The notes under the pieces: model-generated | What the model was told of the DNA's origin: nothing | Seen by the model: the letters and a program-made list of their open reading frames with translations, nothing else | Databases searched by the model: none | Shown here: piece by piece, positions 1 to 22,120 of the stretch | Layout of the letters: every line of letters begins with the position of its first letter | Position numbering within the stretch: position 1 is the first letter of the stretch | Assembly: GCA_030141605.1 (NCBI GenBank) | Contig: JAQGDQ010000161.1 | Coordinates: 62,001 to 126,000 of the forward strand | Length of the DNA stretch: 64,000 nt | From: Tubiluchus corallicola | Lineage: Eukaryota; Priapulida; Priapulimorpha; Priapulimorphida; Tubiluchidae | Reading direction: 5' to 3' | Program-made: the position numbers and the translations under genes

Positions 1-2
1 CA

Positions 3-1403
3 CAAGATGTAGTAATCCCTGATTACTTAACAGATAAGCAGAAGAATGAATTACGAACTACTCTGGAGAAGTTTACACCAACCTTTTCTGACATTCCTGG
101 TAGGACAAACGTCGTAGAACATAAAATACAGTTAACTACTGACAATCCTGTTGTGCAGAAGCCATACAGAATTCCTCAGGCGCAAAAGGAAAGTGTGAGG
201 CAAGAAATCATGGACATGGAAAGGCTGGGTGTAATAGTCAAGTCAGATAGTCCTTTTTCAAGTCCTGCAGTCATTGTGATCAAACGTGATCAATCGATTC
301 GATTTTGTATTGATTTTAGGAAAATTAATTCAATTACAGTTTTTGATCCTTATCCTATCCCCAGGATGGATGAAACAGTTGATCAATTGCATGGAGCAAT
401 GTTCATTACTTGCTTGGACATGACAAAATATTACTGGCAGGTTAATCTTGAGGAAAATTCGAGGCCAATCACGGCATTTGTAACAGAGTTTGGTAAACAT
501 GAGTTTCAAGTTATGCCCTTTGGGTTGTGTAATTCTGCAGCAACAGCTCAATGTCTGGTAGATCGTGTTTTAGAACCAGTAATTGGTTTTGCTTCTGGTT
601 ACATAGACGATGTTATCATTTTCAGTCGTTCTTGGCAAGATCATCTCTATCATATCGAGCTAGTTCTTACTTGTCTGTCTAATGCAGGTTTGACAATCAA
701 ACCACTCAAGTGTAATTTCGCACTCCAAGAAACTCATTTCTTAGGCTATGTTGTTGGCGGAAATCTTTTGAAACCTCAGCCAGAGAAAATCCTCGCTATT
801 CAGAACTATAAAAGAACAGAAACTAAAAAACAGGTCAGGTCATTTTTGGGTTTCGTAGGTTTCTATAGGCGTTTTATTCCTAATTTCTCTGCAATAGCAA
901 CACCATTACATACTTTGACAGAAAAAGACAAACCAAACATTGTACTATGGAATGCAGAGTGTGAACAGAGCTTTACCACACTCAAAGATGCATTAAACTC
1001 AAATACAGTGTTACATGCACCAGATTTTGATAAGACTTTTTTCTTGACAACTGATGCTAGTGCAACAGGAATAGGCGGCCAACTTACACAAATGTCTGAT
1101 GATAGACAAGAGGTTCCAATCACTTATTTGAGTATGAAGCTAACCAAATATGAATGTAACTACTCAACAGTAGAAAAAGAACTTTTGGCTATAATTTTCT
1201 CTATTGAGAAATCGTCGTACTATCTTGTAGGTAGGCAGTTTGTGATTCGCACAGATGCACAATCATTAGCTTACTTAAAGCAGATGAAAAACGCCAATAG
1301 GCGAATAGCCAGATGGAATTTACTGCTACAAGAATACACTTTCACTGTAGTGCATATCAAAGGAAAAACAAATTATTGTGCAGACGCACTGAGTAGGCAC
1401 TAA
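3..1403 (+). mobile_element. Ty3/gypsy retrotransposon pol, 3' part (reverse transcriptase + RNase H), 5'-truncated by window edge
   Basis: The frame is open from the left edge to a TAA at 1401-1403, about 466 codons, so the apparent start at 153 (GTG) is internal. Visible landmarks are the RT fingers (RFCIDFRKIN), the palm TCLDMTKYYWQV, MPFGLCNSAAT, the catalytic YIDD box near codon 200, the thumb/connection (KKQVRSFLGFVGFYRRFIPN), and an RNase H domain with TDAS, STVEKELLAI, RTDAQSL and a terminal DALSR. The order and wording are those of Ty3/gypsy (Metaviridae) pol. The stop comes right after RNase H; no integrase HHCC or DDE motif is found downstream in any frame. The coding frame has no internal stop, so the copy may be fairly young. 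Protease, gag and any upstream integrase would lie left of the window. Confidence 0.95.
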
Positions 1404-1804
1404 GTTCAAGTTGCCTTAGATGAAAATAAGATAGGAATGTGATTTCTTCCTAAATGACCTTGTTGTTTAAAGCATTTTATTTTATGCAATCATGTGTGAC
1501 AACATCTCTGAATGTGAATGATAGTATTCTTCAAATGTTGTATTCTTTTCATTATTTTAAATCAAATATCCAGTGTGCTTTAGTTTGTGTAAAATGTTCT
1601 TTTACAAGTGTGTTGAAGATCCATTTAAGTTTTGATATGCCATTTTTGTGTGACTGTATTATTTAGTAAAACTTTGTATTCAGTTAGTAACAGTCGTTAC
1701 TTGCTAATTTTCACCACTGTAATGGTTGGTAGTTAAAATTAACTGTTCAATAATTTTAAAAGTGGGATTCTGTTCTTTAAACATTCGTCCACACTTTTTC
1801 CGTT
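1404..1804 (+). other. Non-coding 3' region of the gypsy element
   Basis: AT-rich and T-rich sequence with stops in all frames between the pol stop and the polypurine tract. It has the look of a retrotransposon 3' untranslated region. No integrase or env motif was found. Confidence 0.6.
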
Positions 1805-1813
1805 GTGGGGGGA
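1805..1813 (+). other. Probable polypurine tract (plus-strand primer)
   Basis: The run GTGGGGGGA lies about 400 bases after pol and just before a TGTGAC that could open the 3' LTR. This is the expected position for the plus-strand primer of a Ty3/gypsy element. Confidence 0.6.
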
Positions 1814-1815
1814 TC

Positions 1816-2875
1816 TGTGACAAACCATCTATTATTTACGATATTTTTGTTTACTTGTTTGTCACCTTTTCATTTCACAGTCAAGTTCTTTATAGTGATA
1901 GCGGTAGCACTTGCTAGTGTAATTTGCTTACATTAAATTAGTCACTATAGTAGTACTGTATTGTTAGCGTAATTAGTGTAGTAGTGTAGGAGTCCTACTA
2001 ACACCCCCCTCGTCATGTGGTTGTGTTCTGCAATACCTGCAATACTCGCGGCTTATTTCAAATGTGTGAAACCCGTACAGGTATGAAGTGTACATGATAC
2101 ATACGTTACAGATATAGTCTGAGACGTGCAACCTGGCAGTCAGTCGGCCGTTGTTGAAAGGCCTAGGTCACGTAAAATGACCATCGTCTGATTTTCACAT
2201 GTCTGTGAAAAGACAGTCAAAAATGTCGATTAGCATCGTCGATGTTATAGTGCAGTAGACGTCACTATTTCTTTTGTCAACAGCCATTGCTTACAGTGCT
2301 AACGGGTCTTTGTCGAGTACGTTGTCTTGGTTTGATGAGGTGGTTACCGTTACCGTCATTGTCTGAGGATTCGTTCAAACCTGAAGTCACGCTAAAGTTC
2401 ATGGTGGACAGTCCATTGTTGGTAGAGCAAACCATAGTTGGTAAATCCATGGATGTTACCCCACAGGTTAGCAGCTGCAGTTTCACACAATGTTCATGGA
2501 GTGTCTGGTAAGACAAGACTTTTGTACTTTTGCTCAGCGTTTGCTAGCTAGCATAATTCCGTTTCTATATGGTCATCGTTGGATTGCCGTCATCGAGAGT
2601 GCGTCATCATTTGCACGTGCTACCCCCACTAACACCTCCCTTCTCTATTATTAGACTAGAGAATATATTTGCTGTACTGTGATTAATTGTTATTGTTAAC
2701 TATTTCTTTTCTCCGGGTTAAAGTAGTAATCAATTAAATTTTGTTATATACAGCTTAATAGTTGGTTTGGTATTCTATCTACCATCGAATATTACTAGCT
2801 CATTAAGACTCCTAGGCTCGGGTTCCGCGTGCCCCCGTATGAAACAACAAAGCCTTAGCCCGACTCCAGGATTCT
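1816..2875 (+). mobile_element. Putative 3' LTR of the gypsy element (right end unresolved)
   Basis: Non-coding sequence starting TGTGACAAACC directly after the polypurine tract. No second LTR copy is in the window, so the right boundary cannot be set by comparison; it may lie anywhere before the gap at 2876. Two similar C-rich motifs (ACTAACACCCCCC near 1997 and CCACTAACACCTCCC near 2626) are internal. The ORF pair near 2277-2516 shows no similarity I recognise and is not called. Confidence 0.45.
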
Positions 2876-3003
2876 NNNNNNNNNNNNNNNNNNNNNNNNN
2901 NNNNNNNNNNNNNNNNNNNNNNNNNNNNNNNNNNNNNNNNNNNNNNNNNNNNNNNNNNNNNNNNNNNNNNNNNNNNNNNNNNNNNNNNNNNNNNNNNNNN
3001 NNN
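2876..3003. other. Assembly gap (128 N)
   Basis: A run of N; true length unknown. It separates the gypsy LTR region from the opsin locus, so the missing first opsin exon could lie in or left of it. Confidence 0.99.
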
Positions 3004-3275
3004 GGCTATCAATAAAGTAACATCGTAAAATGATTCTGCCTAACACACGCTATTTTGAGACCTTGCAGAATATTAACCATTCTTTCTAGTATTGGATTGG
3101 GGATAATGAACAGGATAATGGGTGTTGTGTTTCTGGCTTCTCTTTTACTACATTAGCCTTAGATTTTGTTGTTGTCAATGATAGATACATTATTTTCATA
3201 ACAAGTCAACTCTCGGTTAGGCCTAGCATAATGATTGTCACAACATCATATTCACTGCATCCAGTAATCATTTAC

Positions 3276-3525
3276 AGATATTTAGATATAGATATTGATA
3301 TAGATATAGGTAAAAATATAGATGTAGATATAGATATAGGTATAGGAATAAGTATAGGTATAGGCATAGGCATAGACATAGACATAGACATAGACATAGA
3401 CATAGACATAGACATAGACATAGACATAGACACAGACACAGACACAGACACAGACACAGACCCAGACACAGACACAGACACAGACACAGACACAGACACA
3501 GACACAGACATAGATATAGATAGCA
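3276..3525. repeat. Hexanucleotide/dinucleotide microsatellite (GATATA, GACATA, GACACA units)
   Basis: A compound array that drifts from GATATA through GGTATA and GACATA to GACACA units. It creates open frames on both strands (Asp-Ile, Asp-Thr, Val-Cys and Ser-Met runs) that are artefacts. Confidence 0.97.
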
Positions 3526-4045
3526 TTACGCTTTGTTTTACGTCTGCCTTCAGTAGACACCTAGCAGAAGACTTCGTAAATATTTCATATTCTGCTAAAC
3601 CTCTTATGTTTTAAATCACATCAGATTAAATGCTTCCTAAAATAAATCAGCCTTCATTTTTTTTCTTGTTTCCTCAAACACCTCTATTTATAGAAAGATT
3701 GTGTAAGTTTGTTACAGTTGTTATGAAATATTTAGTTTGATTTAATTACTTGAAATTAGTGTAGACGGAAAACATTTAGAAGCTTCCATGGTGAGTTATA
3801 GCCACTGCCAATAAAAATAAACTTGCTCAATTCATGACTAAAAAATAAAAAAATGCAGTGATTTTTCAATTCAATATTTTTTCCTCATAATAAAATGGTG
3901 AACGTCTAATGCACATTATTTCTTTCACGATATAAGATATAGTAGGCGTTTTAAGATCTGTAGAAGATCTCAAAAGTTGAAGCACACAGAAGCGCTTATC
4001 AGTGAGTGTTGGTTATGCCCAATTGTTAATGTATTTATCTTGCAG

Positions 4046-14175
<10,130 letters not shown>

Positions 14176-14355
14176 ACGGGGCAGTTAATATTCTAACTAC
14201 TGTGCTTCAGGTCAAAGTTTTTCATTTATAACACCTTTCAATTTTTTGCACTTTAACATTCTGTTACCTCGTCCGCATTACTGTCATCAAGCAAGCAGGC
14301 CTAGTAAGCCTTTTCACAGTTTTGTTGTGCGCAAGCGCATTTGTTTTAAGTCAAA

Positions 14356-14643
14356 GGTTAAGTGTACCACAGCAACGCCTCTTAACTATAACTGTCACAT
14401 GATGTAGGTAAAGTAAAGCCGTCAGTGGCGTCAGTTCAGTAACTTCAGTTGTTTTACGTTTACTTTACTTAATTATACATTAGTTTGTGCTTAGAGTGAT
14501 TTGCTAGTAGGATCTTGCTTGGGAACAAGAAATAATGAACTAGGTAAGGTTCTAGTTAGTTGTTAAAACCGTTACCATTACAACAGCATGGGCTGCGAGG
14601 CATCGTCAAGTGTACACAATTGTGTTGTGTGGTACACTTAACC
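14356..14643. mobile_element. Possible small inverted-repeat element (MITE-like) downstream of the opsin
   Basis: A perfect 16-base inverted repeat, GGTTAAGTGTACCACA at 14356-14371 and its complement at 14628-14643, bounds 288 bases of non-coding sequence beginning about 180 bases after the opsin stop codon. No clear target-site duplication was found, so it could instead be a structured part of the 3' UTR. Confidence 0.45.
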
Positions 14644-15478
14644 GTTGACCTTTTAACGATCATCATCAGTCGCTGGAACTGTGAAAGACCTAATTAACAT
14701 TATTCTGTATAAAATTGCTGGTGAACACCTTTTCACAAGCCTCCATTGTGAGTGGAGTTCCAAAAAGATTGGTGAAAAAGTTTTTTAACTATACCCTGTC
14801 AGCGATTTTTTTACCATAATAATACATGAAAGATAGTTTGCAGTCTGCAGAGAAAGTAATAATGTAGACTTGCAGAAGTATAAAGACCCAATGATCTGAT
14901 TAATTAAATTAATTCTTGACCAATGCTGATTGTGGTTACAGTGAAGGCAGCTTGCTACGTACTTGGCAAACTAAAATTTTGCCAAATGACCAAAAGAAAC
15001 CTAGCGTGTTATGTCAAGCTTTTTAACCTATATTTGTATGGTGTGCCATTTATGTTTTCGACTATTCGTGAATAGAAAGGAAATAATTAGCGATGATAAT
15101 TGAAATTATAATTATTATTATTATGATTTAAGAATTTCGCACATGCTTGTTTATATTTATTGATCATAAAGACCTGCACAATTATTGACTATAACATATA
15201 TTATATGAAAATCGTTCAAAAATGTGTTATGTCTTATTTAAAAAGTTTATAAATGTTGTAAATGTAAGCTAAACGTGTGATAATAACTTAGGAATTAAGT
15301 GACAATTTCATTTGGGAATGTCAAACGTCTAAAGTATTGTTGTTATGAAAGCGAATCGTATCGAAAGCTAAACATCTAAATCAAATTAATGCTGAAATAT
15401 AACTACTGTATGTGTTTTCTCTAGTGTTTTTGTTACTATTTTGTGGATATGCATCTTATAGAACTGCACACCAGAGGC

Positions 15479-15504
15479 GTATATATATATATATATATAT
15501 ATAT
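15479..15504. repeat. (AT)n microsatellite
   Basis: About 12 AT units. Confidence 0.95.
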
Positions 15505-17007
15505 TGACGATTTTAGAAGCCTTAAAAGAAGGCAGAATGATTTTTCATATACTACCTCATTTTCAAGTCCGATGAAAAGTATACATTTTTAACACAATTT
15601 AACACATTTTAACACAATTAATACTGTAAAAGCGTTTCTGATAATTAAATAATAGATTAAAAAACTTAATTAACAGCGAGCCCAACTATTGATGACATCA
15701 CAAACTAACATAATTTTCAACAGCAAAAATATTTCACGAGCGTGTTGAACGTGTTTGTGAAAGTACAGTGTTACTGTAAGATATTCAGTGTGTTGTACTA
15801 AAACTAGGCAAGTTTTAATATAAAAATTCAAATTTCAAATTTACCGCGGTGCTAGCGCATGAGCTGTCGAACGTGTGTAGTTCGTCACAAGCTAACACAT
15901 CTGAATTGAGAAATGCAACCCTTGTTTTCTGTCCAATGTGTTTCCGAAATACAGGCGTTAGTGCCCGTCTAACTAGCGAATTGCGAAATGCAGAGAAGAG
16001 AAAACGCTATAACAGAGAAGAACTAGTGGGGCGAACGTGAAATTATGTTTGTGTGGTAATAATTCTTGCACATAAGTCAAGAGAAATAGGACTTTTCCAT
16101 TCAATATTTTTAAAACATTAGATTGTTTTGACCTACAGTTTAAGAATGAGTCCGGTTTTGCTTTAAATGAAGCTAAATCGATTTGCTTACTCTATATGTT
16201 CTAAATTAGCTTAAATAATGATTTGAAACTATTCGTTTATATGAGTACTTAATAAGTAATTATAATAAATCTGTTTTTCTCCGTTTTCGTAAGATTCGGT
16301 AGTTTCTGTTTAAGTTATGTTGTTGTTGTTTGGCATAAAATGTCTTCTAATCAAAAATAAGAAAGTTTTCCAGTGGCAATGCTGGGTGTTTTCGTAGGGT
16401 AGCAGCAGTAGAACATAGGATAATAATTACTGTCTTGGTTTGCGTCAACTTCAAAATTGTTAGTGATAGATTAATTTCACGGTTATTAAACTTATATAAA
16501 TCTATATATTTGTTCACAAAGAAACTAAATGTGACGTTTTAAGATGGCGTAAAAGCCCCTGGTTCGAATCCAAGTTTCGCCTGAAATTTCACGCTTCCTT
16601 TCAAGAATTTCTACTCTTATACTCAATATAAATTCATTACACAAATCTGATACAAATCTAATCTTTTACTAATCTTATCAGAAGCCAATTAAAAGTGTAA
16701 AAGTATTTTCCTAATTCTAGGCTTGTCAATGGCATTGAGAAGTTGGCTGCAAAGATAAATATATAGAATTTAATGCGTAAGTTTAGGCGCGCGGTTATAA
16801 ACAGCCTAAAATTGATATCTGCGCTTTTAAAAACAAAAAAAATCATTTCTGTAAATTTTCCATCTCACTGATTAAGTTGTTAAACTGCTAGATTACATTA
16901 AACATTTCGGTCTAGGCTTTAGGCCTATTCCTACTATATAACCTCGACCCAAAAGTTCTTTGGAGCCTCTGTTAATTGTTCATACAATAAGGTGACTTTA
17001 AATAAAG

Positions 17008-17172
<165 letters not shown>

Positions 17173-18735
17173 ATCAAGTAATAAATAACTTCTTTTGACT
17201 GTAAAAGCTGAAAAACGCAACAAATATCCGCACCAATAGTCATTTCAATTCTTTACCTAATTTTGCACTTGGATAAATTTTGAACAGTTCCAATTTATCC
17301 ACCTACTTATCTGTGATTTGTTGACTGTATTTATGTCCAAATGACCGAGTTTATCAATGCTCATAGCCTCAATGGTACTGCTACGTGAGTTAAACAAGTG
17401 CTCATTATAAAGAGCTATAATAAGCAAAGAAGAAATTTCGGGATTATAAAGAAAAGGTCAAGCTTTCTAGCTTTCTTAGGCTTATTTAAATGTTCGCGAA
17501 AAATGTGAGAAGAATTTAGTTATAAAACTGCAATAAGCGCCTCGTGTAACTAGTAAAATCGCTTTAAACTCGCAATTACTTCATGCTTAGACGCTTCCAT
17601 TTTCAATGCTTATTCTTCTTACAATAACGTCTTTCGCTTTGAAAAAAGTAACGCACTGCCAATCTGCAAAGATATAACAAGTTTTTAATTTTTTGTTTTG
17701 ATTACAAAAAATAGATAGCTAATTTTGTAATATTACTGCGTGAACTTTAGGAAAGCTACAGAAGTTTGAATTGGTTTTAGCATTTACGGAAAGCCACGAC
17801 ACGCTCACGAAAAGTAATGAGGTCTCCCAGTCACATCATGATTTTCAAGTGAATGGTAGCAACCACTGCGCCTGAAAATTTCTATTCAGGGGTAGTATAA
17901 TTTAAGTTTATGCTTTATGGGCAGTTCTTTTCAAATTTGTTAGGAAAGAAGGCGCCATCATTTTCAGCTTATTTACTATTTATTATAGATTGTACTGGAC
18001 AAACTTGGCAAATATTTACACACAATTAGAATTATTTGCGCAGTCGAACATTGCGTACTTAATTAAGTACAAGTACGAAATATCTAAATGCAGCACAAAA
18101 ATATCAATTATTACCGACGTCAGAAAATAAGAACATGTCAAAATATGGGTGAAGAACCAGCAGGTCACTGCGATGATAACAACATTAATTGACGTTTTCT
18201 TTGTGATCTTCTGTTATGCATGGTTACAAGATACCTTTTCCCGGCTTTTCGACGTAACATTTCTCAATAACATCCGTTTGCAGATCCATCCCACCTGAAG
18301 CAGGCTAATTATTATGCACAGTAGCATGAATACCACGACGCTTCTCAAATGGCTGCTTCCAACGTGTATGTTGTTATTATTGAAGGTTATTATTCATTTT
18401 TTTCTTTACAAACAAATTTAATTATTTCGTGTGTTGGAAGATAAACACTCGTGTCTAAAAATGATTACACAAAATCGCAATTGAATCTGTCGGAGTCACA
18501 GCAGCACACAGCAGTTCTTTGCGAAATAATCCCAGCAACCTCATACGTCGTCACAGCTAGGAAAATTTTGGACGCAATGCATTAGCAAAAATGCCAAAAT
18601 CCAAAAATGAATAACGCAAAATCACAATTGAATGAACCAGAATTAAAACACTATTTATAAGGAAACCTTGAAAGCTAATAGACCGTGACTATCACAAATA
18701 CTGACGCAATACGTGAAACACAAAAATGGTGAAAA

Positions 18736-20082
18736 TTATTGGTATCTTGAAGAAGAGTAACCGCTTGATTGTTCGGGCTCGTAACCAATTGTTCCCAAAT
18801 CAAGAGTGTAACCATTAGACTTTGGTGTTCTGCTGTAACTTCTTCCAACTGGTTCGTAACTTCTTCCAGCTGGTTCGTAACTTCTTCCAGATGGTTCGTA
18901 ACTTCTTCCAGATGGTTCGTAACTTCCAGCTGGTTCGTAACTGCTTCCAGCTAGTCCATAACTGCTTCCAGTCGGTTCGTAACTTCTTCCAGCTGGTTCG
19001 TAACTTCTTCCAGCTGGTTCGTAACTTCTTCCAGCTGGTTCGTAACTTCTTCCAGCTGATTCGTAACTTCTTCCAGCTGGTTCGTAACTTCTTCCAGCTG
19101 GTTCGTAACTTCTACCAGCTGGTCCATAACTTCTTCCAGCTGGTTCGTAACTTCTTCCAGCTGGTTCGTAACTTCTTCCAGCTGGTTCATAACTTCCAGC
19201 TGGTTCGTAACTTCTTGCACTTGGTTCATAACTGCTCCTGGTTGGTTCGTAGTTTATATCTTCACGTTCATACTTATTGGGAGATTCATAACTGTTATCA
19301 GGAAGATCATAGCTTCTGCTTTTCGTTTGGGGTTCGTAGGTTTTGATTTCTGATTTATATCCGGTTTTTGCTGGTTCGTAGCTCTTTGCTACAGCTTCGT
19401 AAGGCAGAGGAACTTCGTAGCTGCCACCGTAACTGGGCGCAGGTTCTGGGGCATATCTACTTTTTGACGGAGTGCCATATCCGCCTTTCTTTACAGGTTT
19501 TCCTAAATGAACTTTAGCAGGTTCAACTGGTACTTCCTGGAATCCAATTTTCGGGTTGGGCTTGTAAAATTCGTAAGCCAGTCCGGATTTATGGTCACCG
19601 TCGGCAGTGGCTTCCTGTGTAAATTGTTTCAGGACGTCCTGCTTAGCCTGTCTCTGTCCACCAAACTTAAGTTCAATGTAGCCGTTACCATGACCCCTCC
19701 TGTCAACATCTTCACTGTCAAAACTCTTGGCATATCCTTTTTTATACTGAATGCCAACAACCTTCGGCTTGCGAGGTGAATGCCTGTAGCCCAAAGGTGG
19801 TGTTAAGACCTTCCGTCGGAGGGCGCTGAAATCGAAATTGAAATCCTTATCGCCACCGTAACTCGAAGTGCCGGCTTCAAAAGAGCGCAGGGGCTTGAAT
19901 TTTTCCAAATGAACGGGCGGGCCTCTCTGGGGTGACGAATAAGACGGCCCATGGGCGTAACTTCGAGATCTTCCATAGCTCGGCTCTGGTTCGTAAGTTC
20001 TGGGTGGCACATACACGCTTCCATACCCGTCTGAACAAAAAGCTCCAACGATGCAGGCAGCCAAGATCACTAAAAATTGCAT
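18736..20082 (-). CDS. Secreted Tyr/Pro-rich repeat protein (cuticle- or matrix-like)
   Basis: A 448-residue frame with a clear signal peptide (MQFLVILAACIVGAFCSDGY, hydrophobic core then a small residue before cleavage). The mature part opens with a Ser/Tyr/Pro-rich stretch. A non-repetitive middle (about residues 75-205) has charged segments such as YIELKFGGQRQAKQD and the stretch GLAYEFYKPNPKIGF. The C-terminal half (about 270-425) is roughly 20 tandem seven-residue units of the type SYEPAGR, with some six-residue units. Composition and repeat style are those of extracellular structural proteins such as cuticle proteins. I do not see a complete chitin-binding R&R consensus, so the function is inferred. 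The repeat's antisense frames are artefacts. It converges on the opsin gene. Confidence 0.85.
   Translation of the reverse strand: MQFLVILAACIVGAFCSDGYGSVYVPPRTYEPEPSYGRSRSYAHGPSYSSPQRGPPVHLEKFKPLRSFEAGTSSYGGDKDFNFDFSALRRKVLTPPLGYRHSPRKPKVVGIQYKKGYAKSFDSEDVDRRGHGNGYIELKFGGQRQAKQDVLKQFTQEATADGDHKSGLAYEFYKPNPKIGFQEVPVEPAKVHLGKPVKKGGYGTPSKSRYAPEPAPSYGGSYEVPLPYEAVAKSYEPAKTGYKSEIKTYEPQTKSRSYDLPDNSYESPNKYEREDINYEPTRSSYEPSARSYEPAGSYEPAGRSYEPAGRSYEPAGRSYGPAGRSYEPAGRSYEPAGRSYESAGRSYEPAGRSYEPAGRSYEPAGRSYEPTGSSYGLAGSSYEPAGSYEPSGRSYEPSGRSYEPAGRSYEPVGRSYSRTPKSNGYTLDLGTIGYEPEQSSGYSSSRYQ
18835..19254 (-). repeat. Coding tandem repeat, 21-bp unit (SYEPAGR)
   Basis: Units of 21 bases, with occasional 18-base units that drop one residue, keep the frame throughout. 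Third-position and Ala/Ser/Val variants show units at different stages of divergence, while central units are nearly identical, as expected from recent slippage or unequal exchange. Confidence 0.93.
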
Positions 20083-20491
20083 GTTTTCTGGAACAATAGA
20101 AAACTTTGATTTACACGTCCAAACAAAACAATGTAATAAAATTAAATATTACATTTAACAATAGTAAATGCACTACAGAACAACCCGCAAAACAGAATTG
20201 CAATTTCAAAACAAAAATTATTGTAGGCCTATAGATTCAAACTGCTGTTCTGCCGAAACCAATCTTTGATATATCCGATTAACAACCATTAGATCTTCAC
20301 TCAAAAAGTCTATAACAAGCCTAATTGTAATACGAAACTTCAACCTAGCGACAATGAAGGCTTGCACGACACTTCACACGAATTCTTAACACATTTATTA
20401 ACACTAATTTTTCATGATTTCTAAAAAATAATGAACTGTTTGACGACTTTCACTTTTTCCACGTGTATGTACGTTCATTATAAAATCTCAC

Positions 20492-20552
20492 CTGTGAAGT
20501 ATACGATTCACATAAAATCGCTCAGGTAAGCGAACAAACAAATTCGACAAAC
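20492..20552 (-). other. Probable non-coding 5' exon of the Tyr-rich protein gene
   Basis: On the minus strand a donor ACTTCACAG|GTGAG ends at 20492 and an acceptor TTGTTCCAG lies at 20088, four bases of A plus C before the start ATG. The exon start is placed about 25 bases below the TATA box; this distance is inferred. Confidence 0.55.
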
Positions 20553-20575
20553 GGGCGTCCGATGCCATGATATTG

Positions 20576-20583
20576 CTTTTATA
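20576..20583 (-). promoter_or_regulatory. TATA box (TATAAAAG) of the Tyr-rich protein gene
   Basis: A canonical TATAAAAG on the minus strand sits 84 bases above a good splice donor and about 490 bases above the start codon of the secreted protein gene. Strong TATA promoters are common for highly expressed, tissue-specific structural proteins. Confidence 0.6.
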
Positions 20584-21338
20584 TGGCGAGGGAGAAAGCC
20601 TGACCCACATTCTGGGCCTAACCCACTTCGAACAATAGCTACCATTATGCTTTCCCTTAGTCAAAGTTGTGTTGCAGTGGCAGTAAATTACGATAATTGG
20701 GTCTGTAGAATGAGGAATCAAACGATTTAAAATAACACGAGTACCAAATGCCTCTTCATGGGTGTTTATTTTCTCTTGCACTATCACGCGACCGAACGAC
20801 AATAATTACGCCAGTGAGAGTTATTTAGCGAATAATTACTCTTCAAATAACCTTCAAAGAATCAAGTATATCACCACATGACTAAGTTAGAAATTCTCCT
20901 AAAACGGGTCCCTTTACACCTGTTTTGTTTGCTAAGCGCATCGCTAGAAGTTAAAAGTGCACCTTACATGGTGATTTTTCCTTCTTTGTGAATGGATAGT
21001 CATTGAGTGGCACCAAAATTATGCTTTGCACAATGTAACTTGACATGTATGTTTGAACTGTATAACCAGATTCTAGTTTACCTTTAATTATCAAACCAAA
21101 ATGAAAAAATAAAAAATAGTGTTTGACCCTGAACTACCCATTCAAGGTCACTGATTAACCTGCAAAATTTCCTAATATGAGACTACGAGCTGATCAGGTT
21201 TCGCTTTCCAACTCTTTATAATATTAGTTTCTCAGCTATTAACCGAAACAAAAGCCGTAACAATAACAACAACAACAACAATAAATGATAAGTGATGATT
21301 GATGATTGATGATTGATGATGATGACGACGACGACTAA
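20584..21338. other. Upstream region of the Tyr-rich protein gene
   Basis: No gene recognised. A GAT/GAC-rich simple repeat at about 21290-21336 abuts the first 782-bp repeat unit. Confidence 0.5.
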
Positions 21339-22120
21339 CTAGCAAAGGCCCCGCAAAAGATTTTGCGTATAAATACACGTGTAATCAATAATACGAGAAC
21401 GTCCTACCTAGTCTTCATTTATAACACAAAGCCCGTAACATCCTTCCTACTTACCTAACGCAAAGCAGCTTTTACTGAATTAAAGCTATAAGATATAGAC
21501 AGTGTACAATGGATGACGTCAGAACAATGCCTTTGCGTCAGCAGTTTTCTAAGCGAAAATTGTCGAAAATAGACCATCCAATTAACTCGTCGGTACTCCT
21601 CTCGGTGGACGTGTCCTAAAATGTAGCCTCCATCATCATGTAGCCCCGTTCTTCCTCTTTCTGATGAGCTATATATCTCCTTCCGAGAGTCCTACCGGGC
21701 GCCGCTAGAACGTTTTTTCCGCAGGCTGTTTGATCAAAATTTCGAAAAAATCGCGAGTTGGGTCCGGGAAAACGCCCGTTGCGGGACCCCGTGGCCCTCT
21801 CGCGAATTCTAAATAGGCCTATGACACCCATCGCTGAGCGGGCTATCTACCCATACCCAGCACCACCCTCGGCCCATTCCCGTTCTCTACATCTCAGCCG
21901 TATAACTTTTGCAAAAAACGGCCGAAAATGGCCATTTTTGGAGGTTTTTCGCGCCCCCCCCTTCCTCGCGGTGGGCCCAATTCGAAAAATAAACCATCAA
22001 TGGCACGACACTAGATCGAGACCTTTCGTTTGATGTATAGATCGCCGCAAATGGTGCCCTCGTCCGGGCTGTAGCCTCGAATCTTATATATTAAGATACC
22101 AAGAATATTAATATAAGAGA
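21339..22120. repeat. 782-bp tandem repeat unit, copy 1
   Basis: It starts CTAGCAAAGGCCCCGCAAAA and ends AATATTAATATAAGAG. The next unit starts with the same sequence at 22121. It contains GC-rich stretches unlike the AT-rich surroundings and an open frame of 91 codons at 21758-22033 shared with copy 2. Confidence 0.93.

Noticed and set aside
3231-3614. Open frames encoding Asp-Ile/Asp-Thr, Ser-Met/Ser-Val and Val-Cys/Val-Tyr runs
   Set aside because: They are translations of a hexanucleotide microsatellite on both strands; no unique protein sequence flanks them.
16555-16575. tRNA gene near a GGTTCGAATCC word
   Set aside because: No matching A-box or paired stems at the right distance.
18822-19346. 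174-codon plus-strand frame (VRNFFQL repeats)
   Set aside because: Antisense shadow of the coding repeat of the secreted protein, which has a signal peptide, unique N-terminal region and promoter on the other strand.
20488-20802. 104-codon minus-strand frame upstream of the secreted protein
   Set aside because: It overlaps the TATA box and 5' exon, has no recognisable domain and would need a start upstream of the TATA box.
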